Shown here: one piece after another, positions 55,852 through 64,000 of the stretch
How the letters are laid out: each line of letters begins with the position of its first letter
How positions within the stretch are numbered: position 1 is the stretch's first letter
Notes under the pieces: generated by a model
The model's database searches: none
What the model saw: only the letters and a program-made list of their open reading frames with translations
What the model was told of the DNA's origin: nothing
Translations under genes and position numbers: made by a program
Source: Neisseria perflava
GTDB lineage: Bacteria > Pseudomonadota > Gammaproteobacteria > Burkholderiales > Neisseriaceae
NCBI RefSeq assembly: GCF_002863305.2
Contig: NZ_CP136962.1
Location: 1,426,001-1,490,000 of the forward strand
Length of the DNA stretch: 64,000 bases
Direction of reading: 5' to 3'

Positions 55852-57615
55852 TCAATAAACGCGTTTAGCCGGTTTGATGTATTCCACGCTCAAAGGCTTG
55901 GTATGTACCGGTTTGTAAGACAAAGTATTGGTATCTGAATGATACAGGGTATGTTTCATCCAGTTTTCGTCATCGCGCTCAGGATGGTCGTCTGAAGCGT
56001 GTGCGCCACGCGATTCTTTACGTGCTTCGGCAGACACCAAAGTCGCTTTCGCTACTTCAATCAGATTATCCAATTCCAAAGCTTCGATACGCGCGGTATT
56101 CCATACTTTGCTCTTGTCTTTGATTTCAGTACGTTTCACGCGCTCGGCAATCTCCATGATTTCTCGAACGCCTTTGCTCAGAATCTCATCGGTACGGAAC
56201 ACACCGGCATGCAGTTGTACGGAGCGTTGCAGTTCGCGACGCAATGCATCAACGTTTTCACCATCGGTTTGGTTGTCCAAACGCTCGATACGTTGGCGGG
56301 TCAATTCACCGGCATTAGCAGGCAGAGGTTTCCAGTCGCTTTGCTCTTTGATGAATTTAATCATACTGTCGCCGGCAGCTTTACCGAATACCACCAAGTC
56401 CAACAGGGAGTTGGTACCCAAGCGGTTCGCACCGTGTACGGAAGCACAAGCGCACTCACCTGCTGCATACAGGCCTTTTACAGGCACTTCGTAATCTTCA
56501 CCTTGCGGAACAACAACTTCGCCGTGGTAGTTGGTCGGAATACCGCCCATCATGTAGTGGGTAGTCGGCACAACAGGAATCGGGTCTTTAATCGGGTCAA
56601 TACCAGCAAACTGAATGGAAATCTCGCGGATGCCCGGCAGTTTTTCCATAATTTTTTCTGCACCGATATGGTCAATTTTCAGCAATACGTGGTCTTTGTT
56701 TTTACCGCAGCCGCGACCTTCGTAGATTTCCATCGCCATCGCACGGGAAACCACGTCACGGGAAGCCAAGTCTTTTACGGTTGGAGCGTAACGTTCCATA
56801 AAGCGTTCGCCGTCGGCATTTAACAGAATACCGCCCTCACCGCGTACACCCTCGGTGATCAATACACCGGCACCGGCTACACCGGTCGGGTGGAATTGCC
56901 AGAATTCCATGTCTTCCAACGGAATACCTGCACGGGCACAAATGCCCAAACCATCACCGGTATTCATATAAGCATTGGTAGAAGAAGCATAAATACGACC
57001 GCCACCACCGGTAGCAAACATCACAGCTTTAGCGTGGAAAATATAAACTTCGCCGGTTTCCATTTCCATGGCGGTTACACCGACGACGTCGCCGTTTTCA
57101 TCACGAATCAAATCTTGCGCCGTCCACTCCACAAAGAATTGTGTATTGGCACGGACGTTTTGTTGGTACAAAGTATGCAACATCGCATGGCCGGTACGGT
57201 CGGCAACTGCACATGCACGTTCTACCGCACGTTTACCGTGTTCGGCAGTATGACCGCCGAAAGGACGTTGGTAGATTTTGCCACTTTCCACACGGTCAAA
57301 AGGCATACCCATGTGCTCCAACTCAATTACGGCTTCAGGCGCGGCGCGACACATAAACTCAATCGCATCTTGGTCACCCAACCAGTCGGAACCTTTTACG
57401 GTATCGTACATGTGCCAATCCCAACGGTCTTCCTGCACATTACCCAATGAAGCAGAAATACCACCTTGAGCCGCTACAGTATGAGAACGGGTTGGGAACA
57501 CTTTAGACAAAACAGCACAATTCAGGCCGGATTTAGACAATTGGAGGGCTGCGCGTAAACCTGCACCACCACCGCCAACAATCACGGCATCAAACTTGCG
57601 AACAGGAAAACTCAT
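55852..57615 (-). CDS. sdhA: Succinate dehydrogenase flavoprotein subunit
   Basis: Oxidises succinate to fumarate at a covalent FAD. The 587-residue protein has the FAD-binding [17 protein letters not shown] and [19 protein letters not shown], which contains the histidine that binds FAD. It also has [21 protein letters not shown] and the [19 protein letters not shown] motif. I chose the ATG at 57615 ([11 protein letters not shown]), 2 bases after sdhD, on family grounds. Confidence 0.97.
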   Translation of the reverse strand: MSFPVRKFDAVIVGGGGAGLRAALQLSKSGLNCAVLSKVFPTRSHTVAAQGGISASLGNVQEDRWDWHMYDTVKGSDWLGDQDAIEFMCRAAPEAVIELEHMGMPFDRVESGKIYQRPFGGHTAEHGKRAVERACAVADRTGHAMLHTLYQQNVRANTQFFVEWTAQDLIRDENGDVVGVTAMEMETGEVYIFHAKAVMFATGGGGRIYASSTNAYMNTGDGLGICARAGIPLEDMEFWQFHPTGVAGAGVLITEGVRGEGGILLNADGERFMERYAPTVKDLASRDVVSRAMAMEIYEGRGCGKNKDHVLLKIDHIGAEKIMEKLPGIREISIQFAGIDPIKDPIPVVPTTHYMMGGIPTNYHGEVVVPQGEDYEVPVKGLYAAGECACASVHGANRLGTNSLLDLVVFGKAAGDSMIKFIKEQSDWKPLPANAGELTRQRIERLDNQTDGENVDALRRELQRSVQLHAGVFRTDEILSKGVREIMEIAERVKRTEIKDKSKVWNTARIEALELDNLIEVAKATLVSAEARKESRGAHASDDHPERDDENWMKHTLYHSDTNTLSYKPVHTKPLSVEYIKPAKRVY

Positions 57616-57617
57616 AT

Positions 57618-57959
57618 TTACCCCCAAATTACTTTAACTGAATACACCAAGCAGCCTACCAACCAAACGATGGTGGCAACTTGTAAAAACAAACGCAGGC
57701 CGAAAGGCTTAATGTAGTCCATCCACAAATCGCGGATACCTACCCATGCATGCAGGAATACGGCCAAGAAGCTCACTTGGGTAAATACTTTTACCCAAGT
57801 TTGATCAAAAAATGCCTGCCATGCCGAATACTCTTTAGGTAACGTAAACAAAACAACCAAAAGAACCACGGTGTACACCAACATGATGACCGCAGTTGCA
57901 CGTTGCATTGCCCAATCGCGCAAACCGTAATGCGCACCTGTCAATTTACGTTCTACCAT
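57618..57959 (-). CDS. sdhD: Succinate dehydrogenase membrane anchor SdhD
   Basis: Hydrophobic subunit forming the quinone site and heme b site with SdhC. The 113-residue protein has three helices. The motifs [17 protein letters not shown] and [17 protein letters not shown] fit SdhD, with the histidine of FLHAW as probable heme ligand. Its ATG overlaps the sdhC end by 7 bases. Confidence 0.93.
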   Translation of the reverse strand: MVERKLTGAHYGLRDWAMQRATAVIMLVYTVVLLVVLFTLPKEYSAWQAFFDQTWVKVFTQVSFLAVFLHAWVGIRDLWMDYIKPFGLRLFLQVATIVWLVGCLVYSVKVIWG

Positions 57960-58330
57960 AACAAAGCTCCCAAAACGACGGTCAGAATCAAAGCAGAAGC
58001 AAATACAACTTTAGCAGTAGCACGGGCAGTATTTAATTCCAAGCCTTTGTGTACATCCAAAAACAGAAAGCGGATACCGGCGAAAAAGTGGTGCAGATAT
58101 GCCCACAACAGACCGATAAGGATCAGCTTCACAAACGGATTGGAGATAGCAGAACGATATGCTTCAAACGACGCTTCGCGATCCAGCGTTCCAGAGAAGA
58201 AATACAAGAGAACAGGCAGCATCACAAACAAGCCGACGCCGCTGATACGGTGAAGAATAGATACAATCCCCGGTATGGGCAATCGGATATTCGGAATTTC
58301 CAAAAATACCGGGCGTGATTTGGCGGACAT
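57953..58330 (-). CDS. sdhC: Succinate dehydrogenase cytochrome b556 subunit SdhC
   Basis: First gene of sdhCDAB-sdhE. The 125-residue protein has three helices. SKSRPVFLEIPNIRLPIPG-like N-terminus, SILHRISGVGLFVML and LLWAYLHHFFAGIRFLFLDVHKG are family signatures, and the latter histidines are at the heme side. AGAGGAA precedes the ATG. In meningococcus this operon is repressed by the iron-linked small RNA NrrF; I see no NrrF gene here. Confidence 0.94.
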   Translation of the reverse strand: MSAKSRPVFLEIPNIRLPIPGIVSILHRISGVGLFVMLPVLLYFFSGTLDREASFEAYRSAISNPFVKLILIGLLWAYLHHFFAGIRFLFLDVHKGLELNTARATAKVVFASALILTVVLGALLW

Positions 58331-58792
58331 GGTCAGTTCCTCTAGATTTATTATCAGCTCAAAACCTATAGCTCAGCACTACAATAAGCTACATAAACCA
58401 TAATTTACCTGTTTTATCTCATTTTGAACAGTGCAATTTATGAATGCTCTAATGATTTTTACCAAAAGACTAATAAAATCAAACAATCATTCTTAGATTT
58501 TTTTTTGCGTGGCTAGCCTTTTTTGTTACTTTCCTGCAATTAAGCCATCTCCCCATCAAAGCACTTACGATAACATCATTATTGTTTGAGAATTGTATCT
58601 ATTGTGAGATAAATTCTCACTCTTGATACCTAATCTTTACAAAGGCATAAGCCATTCTTAACTTATTATCATTGCATTATCACCACTACTCTTACATAGT
58701 TATACATTCAAAGACATTTCATCTATCCCTAGATGGATTAAAATACAGTGAAATACCAACAATGTTTCCATACCTTATAAGGAAGCTGCATC
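58331..58792. other. Divergent intergenic region, sdhC to the DUF1232 gene
   Basis: About 460 AT-rich bases without a supportable gene. It should carry the sdh operon promoter (minus strand) and that of the plus-strand gene; neither shows a confident -35/-10 pair. An inverted repeat GTGAGA-TAAAT-TCTCAC lies at 58604-58620, and an overlapping GAGAATT/AATTCTC pair lies around 58588-58618; both are possible operators. Confidence 0.5.
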
Positions 58793-59176
58793 ATGACACA
58801 CTCCCCTCATCAAAACACACCCGATCCGAAAGACTACATCCCTTCCTTCCGCCGTCGAAACTTAGACACATCCAGCTTTATGAAAAAACTCGGACGCTTT
58901 GCCGGCCGTCTGGGCAAACCTGTCGTCCGTCAACTTTATGCACTTTATTACCTTTGGGAATCCGAACACACGCCCAAACGGGCCAAAATGATTATTGTCG
59001 GCGCACTGGTTTATTTCCTCAGCCCTATCGACAGCATTCCCGACCTTCTGATTCCATTTGGCTTCAGCGATGACATTGCCGTCATTGCGCTGGTTTATTC
59101 TCAGATGAAAAACTATCTGACCGAAGATATTCAAGAAAAAGCCCGTCAAGCGGCTGACAAGCTGTTTGGTTCTTAA
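58793..59176 (+). CDS. DUF1232 (YkvA-like) protein
   Basis: 127 residues. The conserved core KRAKMIIVGALVYFLSPIDS followed by IPDLLIPFGFSDDIAVI defines the YkvA / DUF1232 family, a short hydrophobic domain of unknown function. The first 50 residues are basic and polar; the C-terminus is helical. AAGGAAG precedes the ATG. Confidence 0.85.
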   Translation: MTHSPHQNTPDPKDYIPSFRRRNLDTSSFMKKLGRFAGRLGKPVVRQLYALYYLWESEHTPKRAKMIIVGALVYFLSPIDSIPDLLIPFGFSDDIAVIALVYSQMKNYLTEDIQEKARQAADKLFGS

Positions 59177-59421
59177 CAACATGCACCGACCACAAGTCGG
59201 ACACACTTTTTCTTCAAATACACCTAAATCGCCTATGAAAAACCACTCTGCACTTTCAGCCTACCTTAACAACAGCCAGGGTAAATCCCTGACCTTAGCT
59301 CTCACAGTGTAAGAATTTCACTTCGAAAAACCTTATAGGTTTATTACTGGCGATATCGTGCACCACTAGAACAGACAGACTTGTGTTGCATCGGCAAACA
59401 ACGTTTACAATACAGCAAAAT
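59177..59421. other. Gap after the DUF1232 gene
   Basis: No gene is seen. A small hairpin CCGAC-CACAA-GTCGG at 59186-59200 followed by a T-rich tract may be a weak terminator. A second small stem (CAGGG-TAAAT-CCCTG at about 59277-59291) lies further on. Confidence 0.4.
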
Positions 59422-59466
59422 AAAAGGCCGTCTGAAACCTAAAATCTAGATTTCAGACGGCCTTTT
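59422..59466. terminator. DUS-pair terminator
   Basis: Inverted DUS copies with A4/T4 flanks lie just 3' of the minus-strand membrane gene. Confidence 0.75.
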
Positions 59467-59483
59467 CTCCATCATATCTCAAC

Positions 59484-59912
59484 TTATGATGACTTCCTAT
59501 TTTTTTGAACCTTCTTAGAATACAAATAGTCAATAATAATCCCACATGAAACAACGAAATATATACCTGAAATAAACATATACAGCATAGTCATCAAACC
59601 CTGCCCCATATCTCCGCAACAGGGAGGCGTAGAAGACATCCAATACAAATACAGATATACTCCATTAATAATCGATGTAATCGCAAGAGAAGTAAAAATA
59701 TATCTCTTGAAACAAAAATAGGGTAGGCATAAAAAAAACTGCAATAACAGACTCAATCCTGCAATTTCTACAGCCTCTCTTGACTCATTCGCTCCTAAAT
59801 CAAAATATTTCGACCATGCATAAGACCATATAACCATAACGACTGAAATAAAAACAGCCGTAGTCAATAAATAGAAAAAACGCTGTTGTTTGTTTTGAAA
59901 TTTTAAAAACAT
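59484..59912 (-). CDS. AT-rich orphan membrane protein
   Basis: 142 residues, mostly hydrophobic; helices at about 12-32, 45-62, 66-86 and 105-128. MFLKFQNKQQRFFYLLTTAV begins it; a loop holds SSTPPCCGDMGQG with adjacent cysteines, and the C-terminus is basic (YSKKVQKNRKSS). Its coding DNA is far more AT-rich than its neighbours, suggesting recent acquisition. No family is recognised. Confidence 0.6.
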   Translation of the reverse strand: MFLKFQNKQQRFFYLLTTAVFISVVMVIWSYAWSKYFDLGANESREAVEIAGLSLLLQFFLCLPYFCFKRYIFTSLAITSIINGVYLYLYWMSSTPPCCGDMGQGLMTMLYMFISGIYFVVSCGIIIDYLYSKKVQKNRKSS

Positions 59913-59951
59913 AATATTAAATAGAATTCAACGACACACATACATATAAAA

Positions 59952-59983
59952 AGAAGGCCGTCTGAATATTCAGATGGCCTTCT
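59952..59983 (-). terminator. DUS-pair terminator after the 59999 lipoprotein gene
   Basis: The second arm has one changed base (CAGATGGCC), so one pair is G-T in RNA. On the minus strand it ends in T5. Confidence 0.75.
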
Positions 59984-59998
59984 CGGTTTATGACTTTT

Positions 59999-60499
59999 TT
60001 ATTTCAAAGGCTGCATACCCATAACTTCCATCAGGAAGTTGGTAAACGCAGGATTGCTTGGCTTGGTATCCATGTTTTTCCAACGTTGCTGCCAACCGCG
60101 CAAAGCACCTTGGATGTACTGTTTGGATTGCTCGGTAGTAATTTCACCACGTTGGCTGTCAACGGCAGAACGCAGATAAACTTCGTACATACTGTCATCG
60201 ACAGAGTTGCGTCCCACTTGTTGGATACGGAAGCGGTTCAAATATTGTGCAGCCTGAACTTTGGTCAGACTACCTTGGCTCACTTGGGTACTCAAGCGAC
60301 GTGCTTCATCATGAATCTTGGAAACATCTGCCCAATGCGAAGGAGCCAAATGATAACCGCTGGCTGAAACTTGTGAATCAGCCTTAGGCTTTTTGACATT
60401 GGTTGGTCGAACTGGCACTTCTTTCAATGTTGGAACATAAATCGATTCACAACCGGCAAGTACCGCTACGGCAAGGATAGGAAGAATGTATTTTTTCAT
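59999..60499 (-). CDS. Putative lipoprotein, neisserial hypothetical
   Basis: 166 residues. The signal peptide MKKYILPILAVAVLAGC carries the lipobox LAGC with the acylated cysteine at residue 17. The mature part is soluble and mostly helical, with a conserved-looking YLNRFRIQQVGRN and GALRGWQQRWKNM. The ATG at 60499 is chosen over an upstream one because it gives a proper signal peptide. The function is unknown. Confidence 0.8.
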   Translation of the reverse strand: MKKYILPILAVAVLAGCESIYVPTLKEVPVRPTNVKKPKADSQVSASGYHLAPSHWADVSKIHDEARRLSTQVSQGSLTKVQAAQYLNRFRIQQVGRNSVDDSMYEVYLRSAVDSQRGEITTEQSKQYIQGALRGWQQRWKNMDTKPSNPAFTNFLMEVMGMQPLK

Positions 60500-60612
60500 A
60501 ATGCGCATTATAAGCATGATTCGTTGAAGAAACCAACTTTTGAATAACGGTATTTAAAACAGATTAACTGAATTACAACAGATTTCATACGATATCTCAA
60601 GCCCATACGCAA

Positions 60613-60638
60613 AAAAGGCCGTCTGAAAACGGCCTTTT
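60613..60638 (-). terminator. Terminator after cysK
   Basis: The arms AAAAGGCCGT and ACGGCCTTTT form a 10-base-pair stem from a truncated DUS pair, with T6 on the minus strand. Confidence 0.8.
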
Positions 60639-60653
60639 AACAACAATCCTATA

Positions 60654-61586
60654 TTATGCCAAATCGGCAAACAGAGGCGTAGAAAGATAGCGTTCGCCAT
60701 ACGATGGCAACAAGACAACAATCAGCTTGCCTTCGTTTTCAGGTTTTTTGGCCAATTGCAATGCGCTCCATACCGCAGCACCGGAAGAAATGCCTACCAA
60801 AATGCCTTCTTTTTCAGCCATAGCGCGCGCAGTTTCAAACGCTGCCTCGTTAGGTACTTTGGAAATGCTGTCGTAAACAGTCGTATTCAAAACGCTGGGG
60901 ATAAAGCCTGCACCCAAACCTTGAATCGGATGCGGTCCTTTCTCGCCACCGCTCAATACTGGGGAAGCTTCAGGCTCGACAGCCACGATTTGAACTTCGG
61001 GTTTGTATTTTTTCAACACTTCGCCCACGCCGGTAATTGTACCGCCCGTACCTACACCGGCCACGAAAATATCAACTTGGCCGTCTGTATCACGCCAAAT
61101 TTCTTCGGCAGTGGTTTTGCGGTGAACTTCAGGATTAGCCTCGTTATCAAATTGGCGCGGCATAAAGTAAGTATCTGGATGTTCGTCCACCAAAGACTGG
61201 GCTTTAGCGATAGCGCCTGCCATACCTTCGGCAGCCGGTGTCAAAATCAGCTCTGCACCGAATGCACGCAACAGCATTTTGCGTTCTTTACTCATGCTTT
61301 CAGGCATAGTAATCGCCAATTTATAACCGCGGGCCGCACACACCATTGCCAAACCGATACCGGTATTACCGCTGGTCGCCTCAACGATAACGGTATCTTT
61401 ATTGATTTTACCGGCTTGCTCGGCCGCTTCAATCATGGCTTCGGCAATACGGTCTTTTACGCTGCTGCCCGGATTGAAAAATTCAAGTTTAACGGCGATT
61501 TGTGCTTTTAAACCTTCGGTCAGGCGGTTCAGTTTCACCAGAGGTGTGTTGCCGATCAGCTCGGTAATATTATTTGCAATTTTCAT
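60654..61586 (-). CDS. cysK: Cysteine synthase A (O-acetylserine sulfhydrylase)
   Basis: PLP enzyme making cysteine from O-acetylserine and sulfide. The 310-residue protein starts [34 protein letters not shown] holds the PLP lysine, [12 protein letters not shown] the substrate loop and [15 protein letters not shown] the phosphate-binding loop. The length and the [13 protein letters not shown] segment favour CysK over CysM. AGGAG precedes the ATG. Confidence 0.95.
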   Translation of the reverse strand: MKIANNITELIGNTPLVKLNRLTEGLKAQIAVKLEFFNPGSSVKDRIAEAMIEAAEQAGKINKDTVIVEATSGNTGIGLAMVCAARGYKLAITMPESMSKERKMLLRAFGAELILTPAAEGMAGAIAKAQSLVDEHPDTYFMPRQFDNEANPEVHRKTTAEEIWRDTDGQVDIFVAGVGTGGTITGVGEVLKKYKPEVQIVAVEPEASPVLSGGEKGPHPIQGLGAGFIPSVLNTTVYDSISKVPNEAAFETARAMAEKEGILVGISSGAAVWSALQLAKKPENEGKLIVVLLPSYGERYLSTPLFADLA

Positions 61587-61692
61587 TTCCTGCTCCTGAT
61601 TTAGATGTAATACAGCCTGCATATTAAACTCAGGCCGTCTGAAAAACCAATATCGAAAATTTCTTTCTTTATAACTTTTGGTTCAAGCGCGG

Positions 61693-62295
61693 TCAATATC
61701 CACTTCGCTCAAAAATCAATGCAACAGCAACCACAGCCTGCATCACGACGGCAACCATCCAGCCTGCCCACATCTGCCGCATACTGAAAAGAGAGGCAGG
61801 CTGCTTGCAAACAACCACACGGTGCAGATAAAACACCAGCATCAACACGCCCTGCAATGCAAACCAATAAATGGGTTTCAAAGCATAAATTTTCAGCAAG
61901 GCCGCCCATGCAAAAACCGAGCCTGCCAGCGGCAAGATGAAATAAACCACGCCTGCCAAGAAAACAAAAGCCAAAGTCATGACGACATTGGAAACCGCAA
62001 ATAAGGTCAAACCGGCATATTCGCCTGCCGACCAAAACTTTTTGTCTTCCGTTTTACTGCAGTCATCGATAAAGAAGAAAATACTGGCGATTGTCAGATA
62101 AAAATGAGGGATGAACAAAGGGCCTGTATGCGTAAAGCCCCACATTCCAGGCAACAAGCGTGCGCCCAGTGCCGAAATCCCCAGCCACAACAACACCGTA
62201 GCCCAAAGCCATTGAAACCGCTGTGCGCGAAAAATAAATGCCAACGATACCGCAGCATACGCGACGGCAAACCAAAAATCCAAAGAAACCATCAT
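61693..62295 (-). CDS. Orphan membrane protein coupled to dapF
   Basis: 200 residues with about six hydrophobic helices. [18 protein letters not shown] starts the protein and [36 protein letters not shown] and [16 protein letters not shown] are membrane segments. Its ATG overlaps the dapF TGA (ATGA), so it is translated together with dapF. I do not recognise the family. Confidence 0.7.
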   Translation of the reverse strand: MMVSLDFWFAVAYAAVSLAFIFRAQRFQWLWATVLLWLGISALGARLLPGMWGFTHTGPLFIPHFYLTIASIFFFIDDCSKTEDKKFWSAGEYAGLTLFAVSNVVMTLAFVFLAGVVYFILPLAGSVFAWAALLKIYALKPIYWFALQGVLMLVFYLHRVVVCKQPASLFSMRQMWAGWMVAVVMQAVVAVALIFERSGY

Positions 62296-63143
62296 GAATA
62301 CTGCAACTCGCCTTCAAAAACGGTTTCAGCAGGGCCGGTCATTTGCACATCGCCGCCTTCTTCCCAACTGATAAACAGTTCGCCCCCAGGCAGAGTAACA
62401 CGCACAGGCGCACCCGCTTTCAGCAAGCCATTGCGCACGCCTGCCACCACGGCCGCACACGCTCCAGTGCCGCAAGCCTGAGTTTCCCCCACCCCGCGTT
62501 CAAACACGCGCAGGCGGACTGACAACTCATCTTCAACCTGCAAAAAGCCGACATTGACCCGTTCAGGAAACTGCTCGTGCGATTCAATAGCGCCGCCCCA
62601 ATGCTCCACCGGTGCGGTTTCAACATTATCAACCAAAATTACCGCATGCGGATTACCCATATTCACACAGCTTACCGGTACAGACTCCAAACCGACCAAG
62701 ACAATATGTGTCAGCGCATCTTCATTTTCACCATGTGCAGGCACAAACGGAATTTCAGACGGCATGAAACGCGGTTTACCCATATTGACGGTAACCAAAC
62801 CGTTATCCAACAGCTTCGGCACAATAATCCCTTTGGCCGTTTCAACCAAAATTTCCGTTTTATCCGTCAAACCCTTATCCGCGACAAAACGCGCAAAACA
62901 ACGCGCACCATTGCCGCACTGCTCTACTTCCCGACCATCCGCATTGAAAATACGATACCGAAAATCGACCGCATCAGAAGAAGGCTTCTCCACCACCAAA
63001 AACTGATCAAATCCCACGCCGCGATAGCGGTCTGCCCATTGGGCAAGCGGCACAGCCAACGGATCAAAGTCCTGCTCGATGGCATTGACCACCATAAAAT
63101 CATTGCCCAAGCCGTGCATCTTCGTAAATTTTAAAGTTTTCAT
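62292..63143 (-). CDS. dapF: Diaminopimelate epimerase
   Basis: Cofactor-free epimerase giving meso-diaminopimelate for peptidoglycan and lysine. The 283-residue protein has [13 protein letters not shown], the first catalytic cysteine in [14 protein letters not shown] near residue 76, and the second in [19 protein letters not shown] near residue 220. An AT-type DUS lies inside at about 62755. It is in a two-gene unit with the membrane protein downstream. Confidence 0.96.
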   Translation of the reverse strand: MKTLKFTKMHGLGNDFMVVNAIEQDFDPLAVPLAQWADRYRGVGFDQFLVVEKPSSDAVDFRYRIFNADGREVEQCGNGARCFARFVADKGLTDKTEILVETAKGIIVPKLLDNGLVTVNMGKPRFMPSEIPFVPAHGENEDALTHIVLVGLESVPVSCVNMGNPHAVILVDNVETAPVEHWGGAIESHEQFPERVNVGFLQVEDELSVRLRVFERGVGETQACGTGACAAVVAGVRNGLLKAGAPVRVTLPGGELFISWEEGGDVQMTGPAETVFEGELQYS

Positions 63144-63323
63144 TATTCATTCACATTCTTATTAAATCATTATTCCGGCACATTCTACACCAGAATGATA
63201 TATCCGTTTCTATCTTGTTTTTCAGACGGCATTGCGTCCTTTTACCAATACTAACACCAGCCACCCCGCAAAAATACTATACTTCCAACATTACAAACAT
63301 TTCTTATTACAAGGATACACATT

Positions 63324-63815
63324 ATGAAAAAAGTTCTCTTACCTGTCCTTTTGGCCGCTTCACTCAGCGCATGTACAGTCGGCACGCCAGGTGTTTCCGT
63401 CGGCTTAGGTGTCGGCACCGGCATCGGCCGCCACGTCGGCCTGGGTACATCCATCAACATCCCTGTCGGCTTGGATAAAACCAAAACCACCAAAGGCACG
63501 GATTCAGACGGCATCCGTATCTCAGAAGAACAAATCGTGACCTATTTTGATGCACACGGCACACCCAGCAACAGCGCAGTCAAAGGCGGCTTCCATCGCC
63601 AACTGATCAGCAAACGCAACAACGAATACGTCGTCCAAGACTTTTACAGCGACAACAGCCAAAAACGCACGGACCCCTACGTCCTCAGCCGCAACCAGCT
63701 GATGCAGTTCCGCGCCACGCCAAGCAACGGCTCGCTGACCACTTACGCCTACAACGGCACCGTGATGCAGCAGCAAGTGTTCCAAAACGGCAAATTGGTT
63801 AACGCCAAATACTAA
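63324..63815 (+). CDS. Putative glycine-rich lipoprotein
   Basis: 163 residues. Signal peptide MKKVLLPVLLAASLSAC with the lipobox LSAC; the acylated cysteine is residue 17. A Gly/Val-rich stretch follows (about 18-50; GVSVGLGVGTGIGRHVGLG), then a soluble domain with RISEEQIVTYFDAHGTPSN and YNGTVMQQQVFQNGKLV, suggesting a beta-rich fold. ACAAGGA precedes the ATG. Function unknown; related neisserial hypotheticals are likely. Confidence 0.78.
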   Translation: MKKVLLPVLLAASLSACTVGTPGVSVGLGVGTGIGRHVGLGTSINIPVGLDKTKTTKGTDSDGIRISEEQIVTYFDAHGTPSNSAVKGGFHRQLISKRNNEYVVQDFYSDNSQKRTDPYVLSRNQLMQFRATPSNGSLTTYAYNGTVMQQQVFQNGKLVNAKY

Positions 63816-63916
63816 AGGCCGTCTGAAACGGCTGAAAGCCTGTGAAACTTGATTACAAAATATTTTTAACATTCAAACATTTGAAATATTTTGCACCATT
63901 TTCTTGAAAATATGGA

Positions 63917-63944
63917 TTGACACATTTTTTCCAGCCATTATAAT
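63917..63944 (+). promoter_or_regulatory. Promoter of the tRNA-Asn gene
   Basis: Perfect TTGACA (63917-63922) and perfect TATAAT (63939-63944) with a 16-base spacer lie 10 bases before the tRNA. Confidence 0.85.
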
Positions 63945-63953
63945 ACGCCCCAT

Positions 63954-64000
63954 TCCCCGATAGCTCAGTCGGTAGAGCGACGGACTGTTAATCCGCAGGT
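63954..64000 (+). tRNA. tRNA-Asn (GTT), 3' part outside window
   Basis: The acceptor 5' arm TCCCCGA, D-arm with AGTCGGTAGAGC and anticodon arm CGGACTGTTAATCCG with anticodon GTT are present. The window ends in the variable loop, before the T-arm. Confidence 0.93.

Noticed and set aside
1..64000. Repeated GCCGTCTGAA as a CRISPR or transposon repeat
   Set aside because: The copies are dispersed, in both orientations, without regular spacers; they are neisserial DNA uptake sequences.

Overview
This window comes from a Neisseria chromosome, most likely a commensal of the N. subflava / N. flavescens type. The genus call rests on the dozens of copies of the 12-base DNA uptake sequence (DUS), many arranged as inverted pairs that form terminators just after genes, and on the very strong resemblance of many proteins (ZnuD, Psd, SdhB, RimP, InfB) to meningococcal orthologues as I remember them. 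Most DUS copies have the AGGCCGTCTGAA form (AG-DUS), not the ATGCCGTCTGAA form that dominates in meningococcus and gonococcus. The species-level placement is therefore an inference.

Layout. 1-6.1 kb: partial serC, then the rimP-nusA-infB translation/transcription operon with a terminator-like hairpin in its leader. 6.1-11 kb: an orphan RTX repeat protein, a nitroreductase and a fructokinase-type sugar kinase. 11-20 kb: the yajC-secD-secF translocase operon, a histone-deacetylase-family amidohydrolase, a butanediol-type dehydrogenase, an Old Yellow Enzyme and prfC. 19.9-22.4 kb: three membrane proteins (TSUP, UPF0114, bile-acid:sodium symporter family). 22.4-23.2 kb: about 800 bases with no intact gene, holding decayed Mu-like phage gene pieces and a striking cloverleaf-like inverted repeat. 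23.2-26.4 kb: yicC, rph, lysC. 26.4-29.3 kb: a small accessory stretch with a lipoprotein, a zinc-ribbon membrane protein plus a frameshifted paralogue, and two orphan membrane proteins. 29.3-35.3 kb: holC, a CcoI-type copper P-ATPase, a 41-residue membrane peptide, hflX and a family-2 glycosyltransferase. 35.4-43.2 kb: lptG-lptF, pepA, a periplasmic cupin, the Zur-controlled zinc receptor znuD, and psd. 43.4-44.6 kb: a YqjD/YqjE-like envelope stress cluster.

44.8-58.3 kb is a compact TCA-cycle supercluster on the minus strand: sdhC-sdhD-sdhA-sdhB-sdhE, gltA, sucA-sucB, lpdA and sucC-sucD. It supplies succinate dehydrogenase and its flavinylation factor, citrate synthase, 2-oxoglutarate dehydrogenase E1/E2/E3 and succinyl-CoA synthetase. 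The last 5.7 kb carry a DUF1232 protein, an AT-rich orphan membrane protein, two lipoproteins, cysK, dapF with a coupled membrane protein, and the 5' end of a tRNA-Asn gene with a textbook promoter. The features I find most worth pursuing are the structured element at 22905-23001, the duplicated orphan RTX protein, the zinc-ribbon gene pair and the small ORF at 32689.
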